From: Granulicella mallensis MP5ACTX8
Lineage (GTDB): Bacteria > Acidobacteriota > Terriglobia > Terriglobales > Acidobacteriaceae
Assembly (NCBI RefSeq): GCF_000178955.2
Contig: NC_016631.1
Location: 4,030,001-4,094,000 of the forward strand
Length of the DNA stretch: 64,000 nucleotides
Reading direction: 5' to 3'
Of the stretch, positions 50,068-60,000 are shown in pieces. Numbering within the stretch: position 1 is the first letter of the stretch; the number at the start of each line of letters is the position of its first letter. Under the pieces are notes generated by a model, which saw nothing but the letters and a program-made list of their open reading frames with translations, searched no databases and had not been told where the DNA came from. The translations under genes were made by a program, and so were the position numbers.

Positions 50068-53000
50068 ATGAGCGATCCCACGGAACCGACAGCACAACAA
50101 AAGCTGGACGCCCTCAAGGCAGAGGGCAGCAACCAGGGCACGGTCGATGCCATTGCGACCGGCGGACATGCCATTAGCGCCGCGTACGTGGCCGATGGCG
50201 CTGTCGCCGCCTACGGTGCGGGTGGCACGGCCGGATGGATAGCGCTGCGTTGCTTCGCGACAAGGCTGGTTGTTCCCTTGGCAGGAGCAATGGCTGGCGG
50301 CTACATCGCGCAAGCGATCGGGGCCGATGAAGGGGTCTTGAAAGTTGCGGAATTCTTCGGTGCGGAGAGGCAGGCGCAGCCCGGCCCGCAACCGGCCGTG
50401 GTGGACGACCAGATTGCGCATAATCACGCTTTTAGTGGTGCACTGACCGGGCTGTTGGTCGGTGTAGCGGTAGGGGCTGGGTTAGCGTTGATGATCGGCA
50501 CAGGTGGATTACTCGCTCCGCTGGTGATCGGCGCCGCTGCCGGCTTTGCCGGCGCCGCGGTGAGCGGAGCAGGAGCCAAGATGGCCAGCATCACAGGCCA
50601 CATCACATCCGGTTCTCCCGATGTCTACTTCGAAGACAAGCGCGTGGCACGAGTCACGGATCTCGTGGCATGCGACGATCACGGCGAGAAGCAGATCATC
50701 GAAGGCAGCGAGACCATCTTCATCAATGACCTGCCCCTCACCCGGATCGGACACAAGATCAAGTGCAGCGCAGTGGTTCAACAGGGCTGCACCACCATCT
50801 TTGCCGACGAGACCTCAAAGCTTTATGGCGAACCGGATGCCGAGTTCTCCCCCTTGCAGCAACTTTTTCTCTCCGCAGTGGAAGTACTCAGCTTCCGCTC
50901 CGCATCGCGCGAAGGCGGCCTGCTGGATGGCTTGCTGCGGAAACTCTTTGGCGAGCCGATCGATCTTGTCACCGGAGACTATGCGGAGTACCGTACCGAC
51001 TTTGAATACGCGAGCGTTCTGCCGCTACGGCTGACCCGCTGCTATGCAGGCAGGCAGCAGGTGGAAGGAGTTCTGGGGCGCAAGTGGATCTCCAACTGGT
51101 CGCAACGGTTGCTCTATGCCGAAGATGGCCGCACGGTCCTGCTCGAAGATGCCGCCGGGCAGAGACTGGTGTTTCTCACTCCAACCACCGCTGCCAACTC
51201 GATTCATCTCAAGGCACCCTATTACATGCTGAGCGGCGCCGGGCCGGAGACCAGGCTGTTCGATAGTCGCAGCCAGCAGACCCTGATCTTTGTACGAAGT
51301 GCAGGCGATTCTCTCGTTGGGCGGTTGGCCGCAATCGAAGATCGCAACGGCAATCGCATTGATTTTGTCTACTCCCGTAACCGTCTGCAGCGCATCGTGC
51401 ACTCCGATGGAGTGGCGTTCGAGGTTGCCACTACGCCGGAAGGCCATGTGCTCTGGGTAGCCATGGTGGGCAACGATCAGCCCCTGGTCCAATACAGTTA
51501 CGACGAAAGAGGCAACCTCACCTCTGTCCATAGTCTGTTCAAAGGCGAATTCCACTACGACTACAACGAGCATGGCTGGCTGACGCATTGGCGGGATTCC
51601 GCTGCAACCAAGGTCTGGTTTGAGTACGACGGAGGGGGGCGGGTCATCGCCACGCGCACCCCCGAAGGCATCTACAACGACCGCTTTATCTATCACGACA
51701 CGGAGCGAAGGACACTCTACATCGACGCCACCGGCGCACAGTGGGAGCTATGGTTCAACTCCGACCACCTGGTCATCCGGGAGCAGGACCCGCTGGGCCA
51801 TGTAACCCAGCACACCTGGGATTCGCTGGAGCGCAAGCAGACTATGACGGATGCTGCTGGGCGGGTCACAAACTATCAGTACGATGACGCCGGCAAGCTC
51901 ACGGCGGAGATCGACTGGGTTGGCCGAACCACGCGGTATCAATATGACAGGCAGGGCCTGCTCACCGAGGTGCAATACCCGGACGAACTGAAATCGCGCC
52001 GTAACTATGATCTCCACGGCAACCGCGTAAAGAGCACGCGCCCAGACGGTTCGAGCCTCAGCTATACCTACGACGAGCAGGGCCGGTTGCTCTCGCAAAC
52101 TGATTCGACGGGCTCAAGACGAACCTGGGAGTACGGCCCGCAAGGGCGTCTGGTGGCCACGGTCGATGCTGAAGGGCAGCGAACGGAAGTCGAGCAGGAT
52201 GTCTGGCGGCGGCCGCAGCGGATCAAAGATGCTGCCGGATTCTCAACACTCTTTGAGTACCAGGCAGGGCCCGATAATCCGCGTGCGGCTCTCAGCCGCG
52301 TGATCCATCCCGATAGTGGAGAAGAGCGCTTCAGCTATGACTCGGAAGGCCTGCTGGCCAGACAGATGGGCGCGGAAGGCCAGCTCAGAAGCTCCGACTA
52401 CGGAGCCTTCGATCTGCTGCGCCGCGTCACCGACCCCGAGGGTCACTCCCTGTCCTTGGAATACGATGGCGCCGCCCGGCTTACTGGACTAACCAACGCC
52501 ATGGGTGACCGCTGGATCTATACCTATGATGCTGCCGGACGCCTGGCAATCGAGACCGACTGGGCAGGGCGCAGAACGCACTATCTGCGCGACGCGCTGG
52601 GCCGTCTCCAGCAAAAGCTCTTGCCGGATGGCGTGGAGCAACACTTCCTCTGGGATAACCGCGACCGCATCGTCGGTGTAGCCACCGCCACCTCCAGGAT
52701 CGAGTATGAATACGACACCGCCGACCGTCTGATCCGGGCTGCCACCTACTATCTCCCGGAAAACGATAGCGATCCGGAGACCTCCAGCAAGCCGCAAAGC
52801 GAGGTCCGGCTTACCTACAATCGGCAAGGGCAGCTTATCCGGGAAGTTCAGAATGGGATGCCCCTCAGCTACCGCTATGACGACGCCGGGCGCTGCGTCA
52901 GCGTCATCAGTCCCACGGGGGAGACGCGCCTTCAGTTCGATTCTCGCGGGCTGCTCGCAGGGTTCGACAGCAACGGTCACGGACTGGAATTTCAGCGCAA

Positions 53001-54528
53001 TGCCCTGGGGCTCGAGGTAGAGCGGCAGTACAAGCCCAGGACTCCCTCCATTCAGACGGCCTTCAGCCTCCAGCAAAGCTATGATCTCTGCGGACGACTC
53101 GGCGAGCAGCAGGCTGGCGGCCATCGCTGGAACTCGCCGGAGGAGCCCACGTTTTTTGCCTCCCGTGAACTGTCGCGCCGCTACGAGTGGGATAAGTCCG
53201 GTCGTCTGCGAGGCGTAGAGGATAACCTTCGGGGAAAGACAGACTACCGTTATGATTCCCGCGACCAGGTCACTGCAGTCCTGCGCGAACAAGGACTCAA
53301 CGGCGGAGCCCCGGCTCAGGAGAGCTATCAGTACGACGCGCTGATGAACCTGGCCAGCAGCAACGCTGGGGCCCACAAGTACCGGCACGGGCAGGTAGAG
53401 AAGGCCAGCAACTCAACCTACCACTACGATAAGCGGGGCCGCGTCGTCAGCAAGACGGTGCTCAAGAATGGCTTCCGCCCTCAGACGTGGACCTACGAGT
53501 GGGACGACTTCGACCGGTTGATAGAAGTACGCGCCGAACGGGGCGGCCGCTGGCGGTACACCTACGATGCCTTTGGCAGGAGAATCGAAAAACAGTGTCT
53601 TACGCCGGTCAAGGCCGGCGCGGTGAGCCGCGTTACGTATCTATGGCAGGGCGCGAAGGTATCCGAAGAATGGCGCACTGCAGCAGAAGACGAAAGCGCA
53701 ATAGAGATCGACCGCTGGCACTATAAGCCCGCGACCTTCCACCCCATAGCGAAGGAAACACTAGCACGCACCGAGATCGATCCCTTCGCTCTTGCGGAAA
53801 GCACATTTTATCCGGTCGTAACCGACGAAGCAGGCACTCCCAGGGAGCTTTTCAACGCAGAAGGTGATTGTGTCTGGCGGGCTGAGTACACTCTGTGGGG
53901 TGAGATATCAGGGAACACCCCAGGTCCGAGATCTTCCGATGCAGAATGCAATCTGAAGTTCCAGGGGCAGTGGAAAGATGACGAGAGCGGTCTGCACTAC
54001 AACTTCCAGCGCTACTATGATCCTGAAATTGGCCAGTACTTGAGTTCCGATCCAATTGGGTTGGAAGGTGGAACGCGAAGCTACGGGTACGTGCATAATC
54101 CAGTAAGTTGGGTGGACCCATGGGGACTTGCAGATGCGCTTGGAACGATTAAATATCCAATAAATCCTAACTTGACACCAGTTCCTGGATCTCGTCAGGA
54201 TGCGATCGATGGTGCATGGGAACAGGAGCGTGATCTGGTTAATACGACGGGAAGTGGAACAGTTAATTGGACCCCAGAACAGAGCCAGGAGCTTTTAAAT
54301 ACAGGTGAGGTAAACGGTTATACTGGCCATCATATTAACAGCGTCTCGGAAGAACCCTCTTGGGCCGGGGATCCGAGGAATATTAGATTCCTGCCGAACG
54401 GGAGAGCTCCTGGAATGTCAAATGATCACCTCTACAGCCCTCAGGGGCATCGCGGAAATTGGCGCAATAGGACTAGGGGACGTCTGATCGATCGTGAAGC
54501 TATGATCAATCAAGGGAAATGCGGTTAA
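50068..54528 (+). CDS. TM-PAAR-Rhs polymorphic effector with C-terminal GHH/HNH-type nuclease
   Basis: This 1486-residue protein has Gly/Ala-rich transmembrane segments in its first 165 residues (AFSGALTGLLVGVAVGAGLA; LLAPLVIGAAAGFAGAAVSG), a PAAR domain (about 170-250; ITSGSPDVYFEDKRVARVTD ... HKIKCSAVVQQGC), and a long Rhs shell of YD repeats (about 300-1340). The shell ends with RYYDPEIGQYLSSDPIGLE and the autoproteolysis motif PVSWVDPWGL. The last 137 residues are the toxin: GYTGHHINSV and HLYSPQGHRGNWRNRTRG point to a GHH-type HNH/endonuclease VII-like DNase. The toxin DNA is visibly AT-richer than the shell, as expected for exchanged Rhs tips. The N-terminal prePAAR motif could not be found. 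An Eag chaperone precedes it and an immunity gene follows at once. Confidence 0.92.
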   Translation: MSDPTEPTAQQKLDALKAEGSNQGTVDAIATGGHAISAAYVADGAVAAYGAGGTAGWIALRCFATRLVVPLAGAMAGGYIAQAIGADEGVLKVAEFFGAERQAQPGPQPAVVDDQIAHNHAFSGALTGLLVGVAVGAGLALMIGTGGLLAPLVIGAAAGFAGAAVSGAGAKMASITGHITSGSPDVYFEDKRVARVTDLVACDDHGEKQIIEGSETIFINDLPLTRIGHKIKCSAVVQQGCTTIFADETSKLYGEPDAEFSPLQQLFLSAVEVLSFRSASREGGLLDGLLRKLFGEPIDLVTGDYAEYRTDFEYASVLPLRLTRCYAGRQQVEGVLGRKWISNWSQRLLYAEDGRTVLLEDAAGQRLVFLTPTTAANSIHLKAPYYMLSGAGPETRLFDSRSQQTLIFVRSAGDSLVGRLAAIEDRNGNRIDFVYSRNRLQRIVHSDGVAFEVATTPEGHVLWVAMVGNDQPLVQYSYDERGNLTSVHSLFKGEFHYDYNEHGWLTHWRDSAATKVWFEYDGGGRVIATRTPEGIYNDRFIYHDTERRTLYIDATGAQWELWFNSDHLVIREQDPLGHVTQHTWDSLERKQTMTDAAGRVTNYQYDDAGKLTAEIDWVGRTTRYQYDRQGLLTEVQYPDELKSRRNYDLHGNRVKSTRPDGSSLSYTYDEQGRLLSQTDSTGSRRTWEYGPQGRLVATVDAEGQRTEVEQDVWRRPQRIKDAAGFSTLFEYQAGPDNPRAALSRVIHPDSGEERFSYDSEGLLARQMGAEGQLRSSDYGAFDLLRRVTDPEGHSLSLEYDGAARLTGLTNAMGDRWIYTYDAAGRLAIETDWAGRRTHYLRDALGRLQQKLLPDGVEQHFLWDNRDRIVGVATATSRIEYEYDTADRLIRAATYYLPENDSDPETSSKPQSEVRLTYNRQGQLIREVQNGMPLSYRYDDAGRCVSVISPTGETRLQFDSRGLLAGFDSNGHGLEFQRNALGLEVERQYKPRTPSIQTAFSLQQSYDLCGRLGEQQAGGHRWNSPEEPTFFASRELSRRYEWDKSGRLRGVEDNLRGKTDYRYDSRDQVTAVLREQGLNGGAPAQESYQYDALMNLASSNAGAHKYRHGQVEKASNSTYHYDKRGRVVSKTVLKNGFRPQTWTYEWDDFDRLIEVRAERGGRWRYTYDAFGRRIEKQCLTPVKAGAVSRVTYLWQGAKVSEEWRTAAEDESAIEIDRWHYKPATFHPIAKETLARTEIDPFALAESTFYPVVTDEAGTPRELFNAEGDCVWRAEYTLWGEISGNTPGPRSSDAECNLKFQGQWKDDESGLHYNFQRYYDPEIGQYLSSDPIGLEGGTRSYGYVHNPVSWVDPWGLADALGTIKYPINPNLTPVPGSRQDAIDGAWEQERDLVNTTGSGTVNWTPEQSQELLNTGEVNGYTGHHINSVSEEPSWAGDPRNIRFLPNGRAPGMSNDHLYSPQGHRGNWRNRTRGRLIDREAMINQGKCG

Positions 54529-54540
54529 GGAGAAATCAAC

Positions 54541-55113
54541 ATGTCTTACGAAATCTCGTCCAAAAACTTCAAAGATGTATTGGATAAAGCAGGTATATCT
54601 TATTCAACCGAACATGTTTCTGATCAAAACAAAGAATGCAGAGATGTTTTTAACGATCAAGACCTTAGAGAGATAAGCCAGTTCGGATACGTTGGCGATG
54701 TTTCAATAAAATGGCCAGTGGAGCAATTCTATATATACCCTCTTGCGAATCTGCTGAAGATGCAGGAAGGATATCGAGTCTCGAATGGGATCGCAGACAC
54801 TCATTGGGATCAAGCGAAGTATGTTATCGGAGATTGGGCAGCAGACCCTGTTTCAATCGATAAATCGGGGGGCATCTGGTATGCCGTCCACGGGGAAGGC
54901 GAATGGAACTACGATAAATTATCGAATAGCCTTGAAGAATTTATCGATACACTTAGGAAGTGGGTTGAATATTTTTTGATTGAAAACAAAGGGAAAATAA
55001 AAAACGAACAAAGAAAAATTACACTAGAGAAAAAGGCGGAAGTTCAAGAAATAGTACTTGGCTCTCTGAATGAAGAATGCAAAAAAGGCTTTATGCGTTT
55101 TTTGTTCTCGTAA
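54541..55113 (+). CDS. SUKH (SMI1/KNR4-like) immunity protein
   Basis: This 190-residue protein starts 12 nt after the Rhs stop and has an excellent ribosome binding site (AAGGAG, 8 nt spacing) that overlaps the stop region. The central part (YIYPLANLLKMQEGYR, KYVIGDWAADPVSIDKS, GIWYAVHGEGEW, SLEEFIDTLRKWVEYF) follows the SUKH pattern common among immunity proteins paired with HNH-fold toxins. A basic Lys/Glu-rich C-terminal tail follows. Base composition is AT-rich like the toxin tip, so the pair probably arrived together. It should neutralise the nuclease of the preceding gene in the cytoplasm. Confidence 0.8.
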   Translation: MSYEISSKNFKDVLDKAGISYSTEHVSDQNKECRDVFNDQDLREISQFGYVGDVSIKWPVEQFYIYPLANLLKMQEGYRVSNGIADTHWDQAKYVIGDWAADPVSIDKSGGIWYAVHGEGEWNYDKLSNSLEEFIDTLRKWVEYFLIENKGKIKNEQRKITLEKKAEVQEIVLGSLNEECKKGFMRFLFS

Positions 55114-55300
55114 ATGAGTACCTAGGTCGGGCATAAGAGCGTCACATCGTATTCACTCGAGGAGAGCAGACAGGAGACGCCACAGAGAGAGTGCTAAAAC
55201 CGCATTTGTTTTGGAGATAATGGAGACTCCATGCAAGGCCGAAGCGGCATATTCGGACCTCGTAGCGCAATTACGAAAGAGATCGTGGCGTGCGGCTAAC
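55114..55300 (+). other. Gap with possible Rhs-tip remnant
   Basis: Between the SUKH gene and the frameshifted immunity-like gene, a start-less frame ends with SGIFGPRSAITKEIVACG and a stop at about 55297. It may be the last residues of an older displaced toxin tip, but it is too short to be sure. Confidence 0.25.
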
Positions 55301-55703
55301 ATGATCCGAACGATATCAATTAAGGTAGGCTTTCAAGGCGCCGTCGATTGCATTGGTCGAGGCTGCCGTTGATTGGCTCCAGCCTGCTGGTGGACCAGGA
55401 TTTCTGCTTCTGGAAAAGACAGGCGACCCGAGTTTTGCGCAAGCAGGTGGAGGGAATGACGCTTGCACTATCGAGTGGAGAGAGTATTCGAACGGGAGTT
55501 TCCGGCACTGGGTCGCGGGACTTCCGGGGTTCGACTCCAAAAAGAACATTAAGATCCCAGGTAACGGGACGTATTTCACGATCAAGGCAAACGAACAGCT
55601 TTCAAACAAAAATGTAAAAGCGATTCTACTTTCGTTCGCCCAAGGCAAATCGCGACCACAAGAATTTGTCTGGCGTGACATCACAGCACAGTTCGGGACC
55701 TGA
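55301..55703 (+). pseudogene. Frameshifted orphan immunity-like gene
   Basis: A start at ATG 55301 reads MIRTISIKVGFQGAVD in one frame, then the sensible sequence continues in another frame from about 55341 (PSIALVEAAVDWLQPAGGPG, then TIEWREYSNGSFRHWVAG and PQEFVWRDIT) to the stop at 55703. A small indel at about 55338-55350 would explain this. The long part alone has no ATG; a TTG at 55353 is the only start. The composition and WREY/FRHW pattern resemble small immunity proteins; the exact family is not recognised. It follows an intact immunity gene in a polymorphic-toxin island, which suggests a retained, decaying immunity gene from an earlier tip. Confidence 0.6.
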
Positions 55704-55727
55704 AACTTCCCGGCGCTTCAAACCGTA

Positions 55728-56237
55728 GTGGCAATTCTAGTATTTGGGGAGCTTTCGAAAGATATGACACAAGAGCAGCTTGCGCATCTTCGCGATGCTC
55801 GTTTCTTAAGAAACCCAGATGAGGTTAATACATTTGAATCGGCATTATCGGAAATTAAACGGCAGGGTAATGTAACCCAACCTGAAGCCGAAGAGTTATA
55901 TCGCATTTTTGCTGACTCTTCATCTCAGCAAGATGTCCTCTGGCGACTACTGCATCTAATAGAACACCTTGACCAGAGCGTTTGACTCCCAGCATTCGTT
56001 GCCGTGCTGCCGGAGATGATGACCAATTCCTCCGAATGGGCAGACACGATCACAGCACGAATCCTTAATGCAGAGAGGTCTCTGTCATCACTTAAGGTGC
56101 TGTTGAAAAGCACTCCTGGAAGTCTGAATGCCATCCTATCAATTTTGGAAGAATTGGCACGAGACCAGAATCCTCGTCTGCAGAAGCTGCGCGAAAATGC
56201 CGCCATTCTGTTGGAAGATCTTCAATCCAGTCCGTAG
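55728..56237 (+). pseudogene. Immunity-like gene interrupted by one in-frame TGA
   Basis: One reading frame runs from GTG 55728 (alternative ATG 55764) to TAG 56237 and is broken only by a TGA at 55983-55985. Upstream part: LVFGELSKDMTQEQLAHLRD ... LWRLLHLIEHLDQSV. Downstream part, same frame: LPAFVAVLPEMMTNSSEWAD, TITARILNAERSLSSLKVLL. Together the roughly 169 residues form an all-helical, HEAT-like protein resembling immunity families of polymorphic toxin systems (Imm30-like, from memory). Either it is a recent nonsense pseudogene or two small proteins are made (a GTG at 56004 and ATGs at 56016/56019 could restart). I favour decay, given the frameshifted neighbour. Confidence 0.65.
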
Positions 56238-56402
56238 ATAGAGTTCATTCCTTACCGCTTAGTTTGCACTCGAGTAGCAGTTGGTTATTACGAAAAGGCG
56301 CGTAGAGCCGACGGTTCAGCAGCACCCAAGCCGCTTTCAGCAAAGAAGCGAAGCAGAAATGCGGTTAAGAGCAAGGCAGGGAAGATAGAGCAACAACCGT
56401 GA
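56238..56402 (+). other. Start-less open frame after the immunity-like remnants
   Basis: The same frame stays open after 56237 to a TGA at 56400-56402 and encodes a basic tail (GYYEKARRADGSAAPKPLSA, KKRSRNAVKSKAGKIEQQP). It has no start codon signal. It could be the C-terminal end of an old effector or simply chance; no function is claimed. Confidence 0.25.
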
Positions 56403-56429
56403 CATTCTGAAGTCTGAAAGGAAATTGCG

Positions 56430-56882
56430 ATGAAAGAGTACCGCGTACAGAGAATTTGGCTTTGGCTCATTACGATGATTGGCCCACCCCTTGCTCTCGC
56501 TTTTATTGCTATAGCTGTTCTTACTGTTTTTGCCTCGGATGCAAACCCTACCCAAACACTGGCTCAAAAGTCCCTCACTTCCCTCATTTGCGTTTTCCTG
56601 GGGCTTGCTATGGCATATGCACCTTGGACTGCTTGGACGGCCCGTTTATGGCTTAACGACACAGGAATTCGGTTTAAATATGGCTTCCGGACTCACGAGA
56701 TTCACAAAGAGCAGATTCGTAGTTATTCCTTGCGCCCTGGCGTAAGAATGGTGGCGATGCCTCTCATGCCAGGGTTCATCGAACTCTACGGAACCGACAA
56801 AAAGAAGATTGCAAGCATTCCGGGATACTTTGAAGGCAGAGCCGAACTATTAGCCTGGCTGAACAAGGTAGTGTCTGGGTAG
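56430..56882 (+). CDS. Membrane protein with PH-like domain, unknown function
   Basis: This 150-residue protein has a good start (AAAGGA seven nt before ATG 56430), two transmembrane helices (about 10-33, LWLITMIGPPLALAFIAIAV, and 48-66, LTSLICVFLGLAMAYAPW) and a C-terminal beta-rich PH-like part (IRFKYGFRTHEIHKEQIRSY, GFIELYGTDKKKIASIPGYF). It is organised like the protein at 15284 but not clearly homologous. Its position at the end of the immunity-like array leaves open a role as an immunity protein against a membrane-acting toxin; this is only a guess from context. Confidence 0.7.
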   Translation: MKEYRVQRIWLWLITMIGPPLALAFIAIAVLTVFASDANPTQTLAQKSLTSLICVFLGLAMAYAPWTAWTARLWLNDTGIRFKYGFRTHEIHKEQIRSYSLRPGVRMVAMPLMPGFIELYGTDKKKIASIPGYFEGRAELLAWLNKVVSG

Positions 56883-57084
56883 ATCCAGAAATCCGACGGA
56901 ATCAAGCTCGTCCGCCGACGCATCAAAACGAACGCCTCATTCTGGTCAAAACCGGCATGGCAAGCTGCGTTTCAGATCTGTATGAGGCGCGAAAGTGTAA
57001 GAGGAATAGCTCAAGGCAGCAGAAGACAGAGGGTTCCTTGGCATCGCGCTGCCTTCTAAAACGACCTCAGCAAATCAGAAATGA

Positions 57085-60000
57085 TCAAGAGCTTCTTTCT
57101 ATCTCACCCTTCTGGGCACGCACTATCAAAGCAGCTACGTCGCTGGCGTGTGGATCAGTCATCATGCTGGCATGGTCCGAGTCAATAGTATCTTCCCTGT
57201 TTTTGTGGGCCTGGATGGTAATGACACTCCAATCGAAGTCCGTCGAGTAATTTCTGATATCTGATTGCTTTGCCCAACACGCATGGATGGGCACATTGAG
57301 GGCGGGGAGCTTAGCTTCAGTGATTCGAATGTGCTGATATTCCATATTTTTTACCTGTTCGTGCATCAACCGGATTGATGCGGGCGTTGCGTCAGGATGA
57401 CCTTCCCTCATTACCTGCAGAAGTTCGGCTAGCTGTGTTTCACTCAGTCGATCAGGGTCATTTAGGAAAGATTCCAGGGTGTCTGCAGATATGAGCTCGA
57501 GTACCTCTGCAGAAAATTGTGTATGTAACACGTTGCGCCAATAGGTCGAAAGAAACACTTTATCCATTGATGGCAATGGCATATCAAGTAGTCCGACATA
57601 GCACAATTGCTGGCCGCGGCGTTCGAGTTCTGCGGCCACGGCTAAAGCGATACGGCCGCCTGCGGACCATCCAAAAAGCCTATAAGGTCCGTTTGGTTGT
57701 TGCTCTTGGATCATATCGGCATACTGCATGGAAACTTTCTGAAGCGCATCGCTCTTCTCCCACCATAGAGGCCGTGGCTGCAGGCCAAAGACACAAAAAT
57801 CCCTGCCCAGGTTTCTTGCAATAACGCTGTAATAGTTAATGTGCTCACCGACCGTAGGCATGCAGAATATTGCCCTGCCATCTCGGTTGCCTGCCAGATG
57901 AATCACGTGCGCAGAGGGGGTGGCCTCGGACAGGCATAGAGCTGCTAGTTTGGCAATGGTAGGAGCGTCAAAAGGGGCACGCACAGGTAACTTGACGGCC
58001 AACTCCGAACGTATGCGCGAGACAAGACGTACGGCCAGCAGGGAGTGGCCGCCTAAATCGAAGAAGTTGTCATTGCGGCCGATAGTCTCCACGTCGAGCA
58101 CCTCCGACCAAAGCTCCGCAAGACGCCTCTCCAGATCGTTCACAGGAGCTTCGTAGTCTTCCCGGGCATAGGCATCGGCCGGAGGCACTGGAAGCGAGTT
58201 GCGGTCCAGTTTGCCATTGGCATTGAGCGGCAGATTGTCCAACCTGACATACGCTGCCGGAACCATATAGTCGGGCAGCGTAGCTCCCATGTGGGCACGT
58301 AACCGATCGACACCAACCGATACAGTCGTATCGACCAGAGTGTAGTAAGTGACTAGCCGCTTTTCCCCCGTCTCGTCTTCGTTTACAGTGACTGCGGCAT
58401 CCCGCACATCAGGGTATGCCCGTAGACGTGCCTCGACTTCCTCCAGCTCGACACGGAAGCCGCGGATCTTGACCTGCGAGTCAAGCCGTCCCAAGTACTC
58501 GACTCTTCCATCGGCCAGCCAGCGCCCGATATCTCCCGTCTTGTACATACGAGTGTCGGGATCGTTAACGAAGGGATTGGAGAGGAAACGCTCCGCCGTC
58601 CGCTCCACCTGGTTGATATAGCCCCGTGCCAACCCTGCACCAGAGAGATACAGCTCTCCCGTGACTCCTACAGGAACAGGCTGCCGATTCAAATCGAGGA
58701 TGTAAATTTGCATGTTCGAGATGGGACGGCCGATCACGGACCGGTCGCCGTTCAGACCTTCCTCTTCATCGAAAGCAAAGAACGTAGCATCCCCATTGAC
58801 CTCCGACGAGCCGTAGAAGTTGAACACCCTTGTATCCGGGCTATTGGTCTTCACTAGGCGCACGACATCCGGTGTAAGCTGCTCACCGCTGCAGATCAGG
58901 TTGCGCACCGAACCAAGCGCGTCGGGCCGGATGTCGAGCAGCGATTTGAGGTGAGAGGGCACGATGGTCAAGTTGGTCACTTGCCACAACGCCAGTCCCT
59001 CCGCCAGCCATTGAACATTCTTCAGACGGTCGCTGCTGAAGATGATCGCCTTGCCCTTCCCAAGGAGGGCACCGAGTATCTCGGTGATCGAATCAATAAA
59101 GCTTATGCTGGTTTTAATCGCAGTAACTGGTCTTTCATGTTTCACTATGCCACCGAACCACATCAGTCTGTTGGCAAGACCGGAGACCGTTCCAGCGACG
59201 CCTTTGGGCTGACCGGTAGAGCCGGAGGTATAGATGACATAGGCGAGGTGCGAGGACCGTAGTCCTAGTGCGTTCGCATCGGGGTTGGTCTCCGGCCGGC
59301 TGTGCCACGAGGCCTCCAGATCGAGGTCCAGGACGGGTACCTCCAACTTACCCAGCGCTTGCTCCAGGGTCTCGCGCGCCGCCCCGTGCGTCAGCACCGC
59401 TACCGGTCCGGAGTCCGCAAGCATGTAGCTCAGACGATCCACAGGATACGCAGGGTCCAGAGGAACATACGCTCCACCTGCCTTCAGAACCCCCAGCAGC
59501 GCCACCACCATCGCCACCGAGCGCTCCACGCAGATCGCCACACGGTCGTCCGGACGAACTCCCAGAGCCACTAACTCATGCGCCAGACGGTTCGCGCGAC
59601 AGTTCAACTCCCCGTAGCTTACCCGCTCCTCCTCAAACACCAACGCCGTCGACTCGGGGCTCCCCTCCACCTGTGCCTCGAACAGTCCATGGATCGTCGA
59701 CTCCAACGGATAAGCCACCTCCGTCGCGTTCCACTCCACAAGCAGCTGCTCACGCTCCGAAACAGGCAGCATCGACAGAGTATGCACCGGCTGCGCCTCG
59801 TAGGCGACCATCTCGTGCAACAGACGCTTCAAGTAAGAGACATACCGCTGTACGGTGGCTTCCTTGAATAGGGCAGTGCTGTATTCGAGGATACCTTCGA
59901 CTCCATTGGGTGTTTCCAGCATGTCCAGTGTCAAATCGAATCTGGCCATGGTGCGTTCCGTAGTGAGGGAGGTAATATTCAGCTCCGGCAAGGCCAGAGT

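Noticed and set aside
55983..55985. Selenocysteine reading of the in-frame TGA
   Set aside because: No catalytic context for Sec, no SECIS-like hairpin noticed right after it, and the neighbouring gene is also decayed.
56957..57250. 97-codon plus-strand frame overlapping the NRPS 3' end
   Set aside because: Its second half is antisense to the thioesterase coding region and it lacks a start signal; the 56883-57084 gap shows no supported gene.
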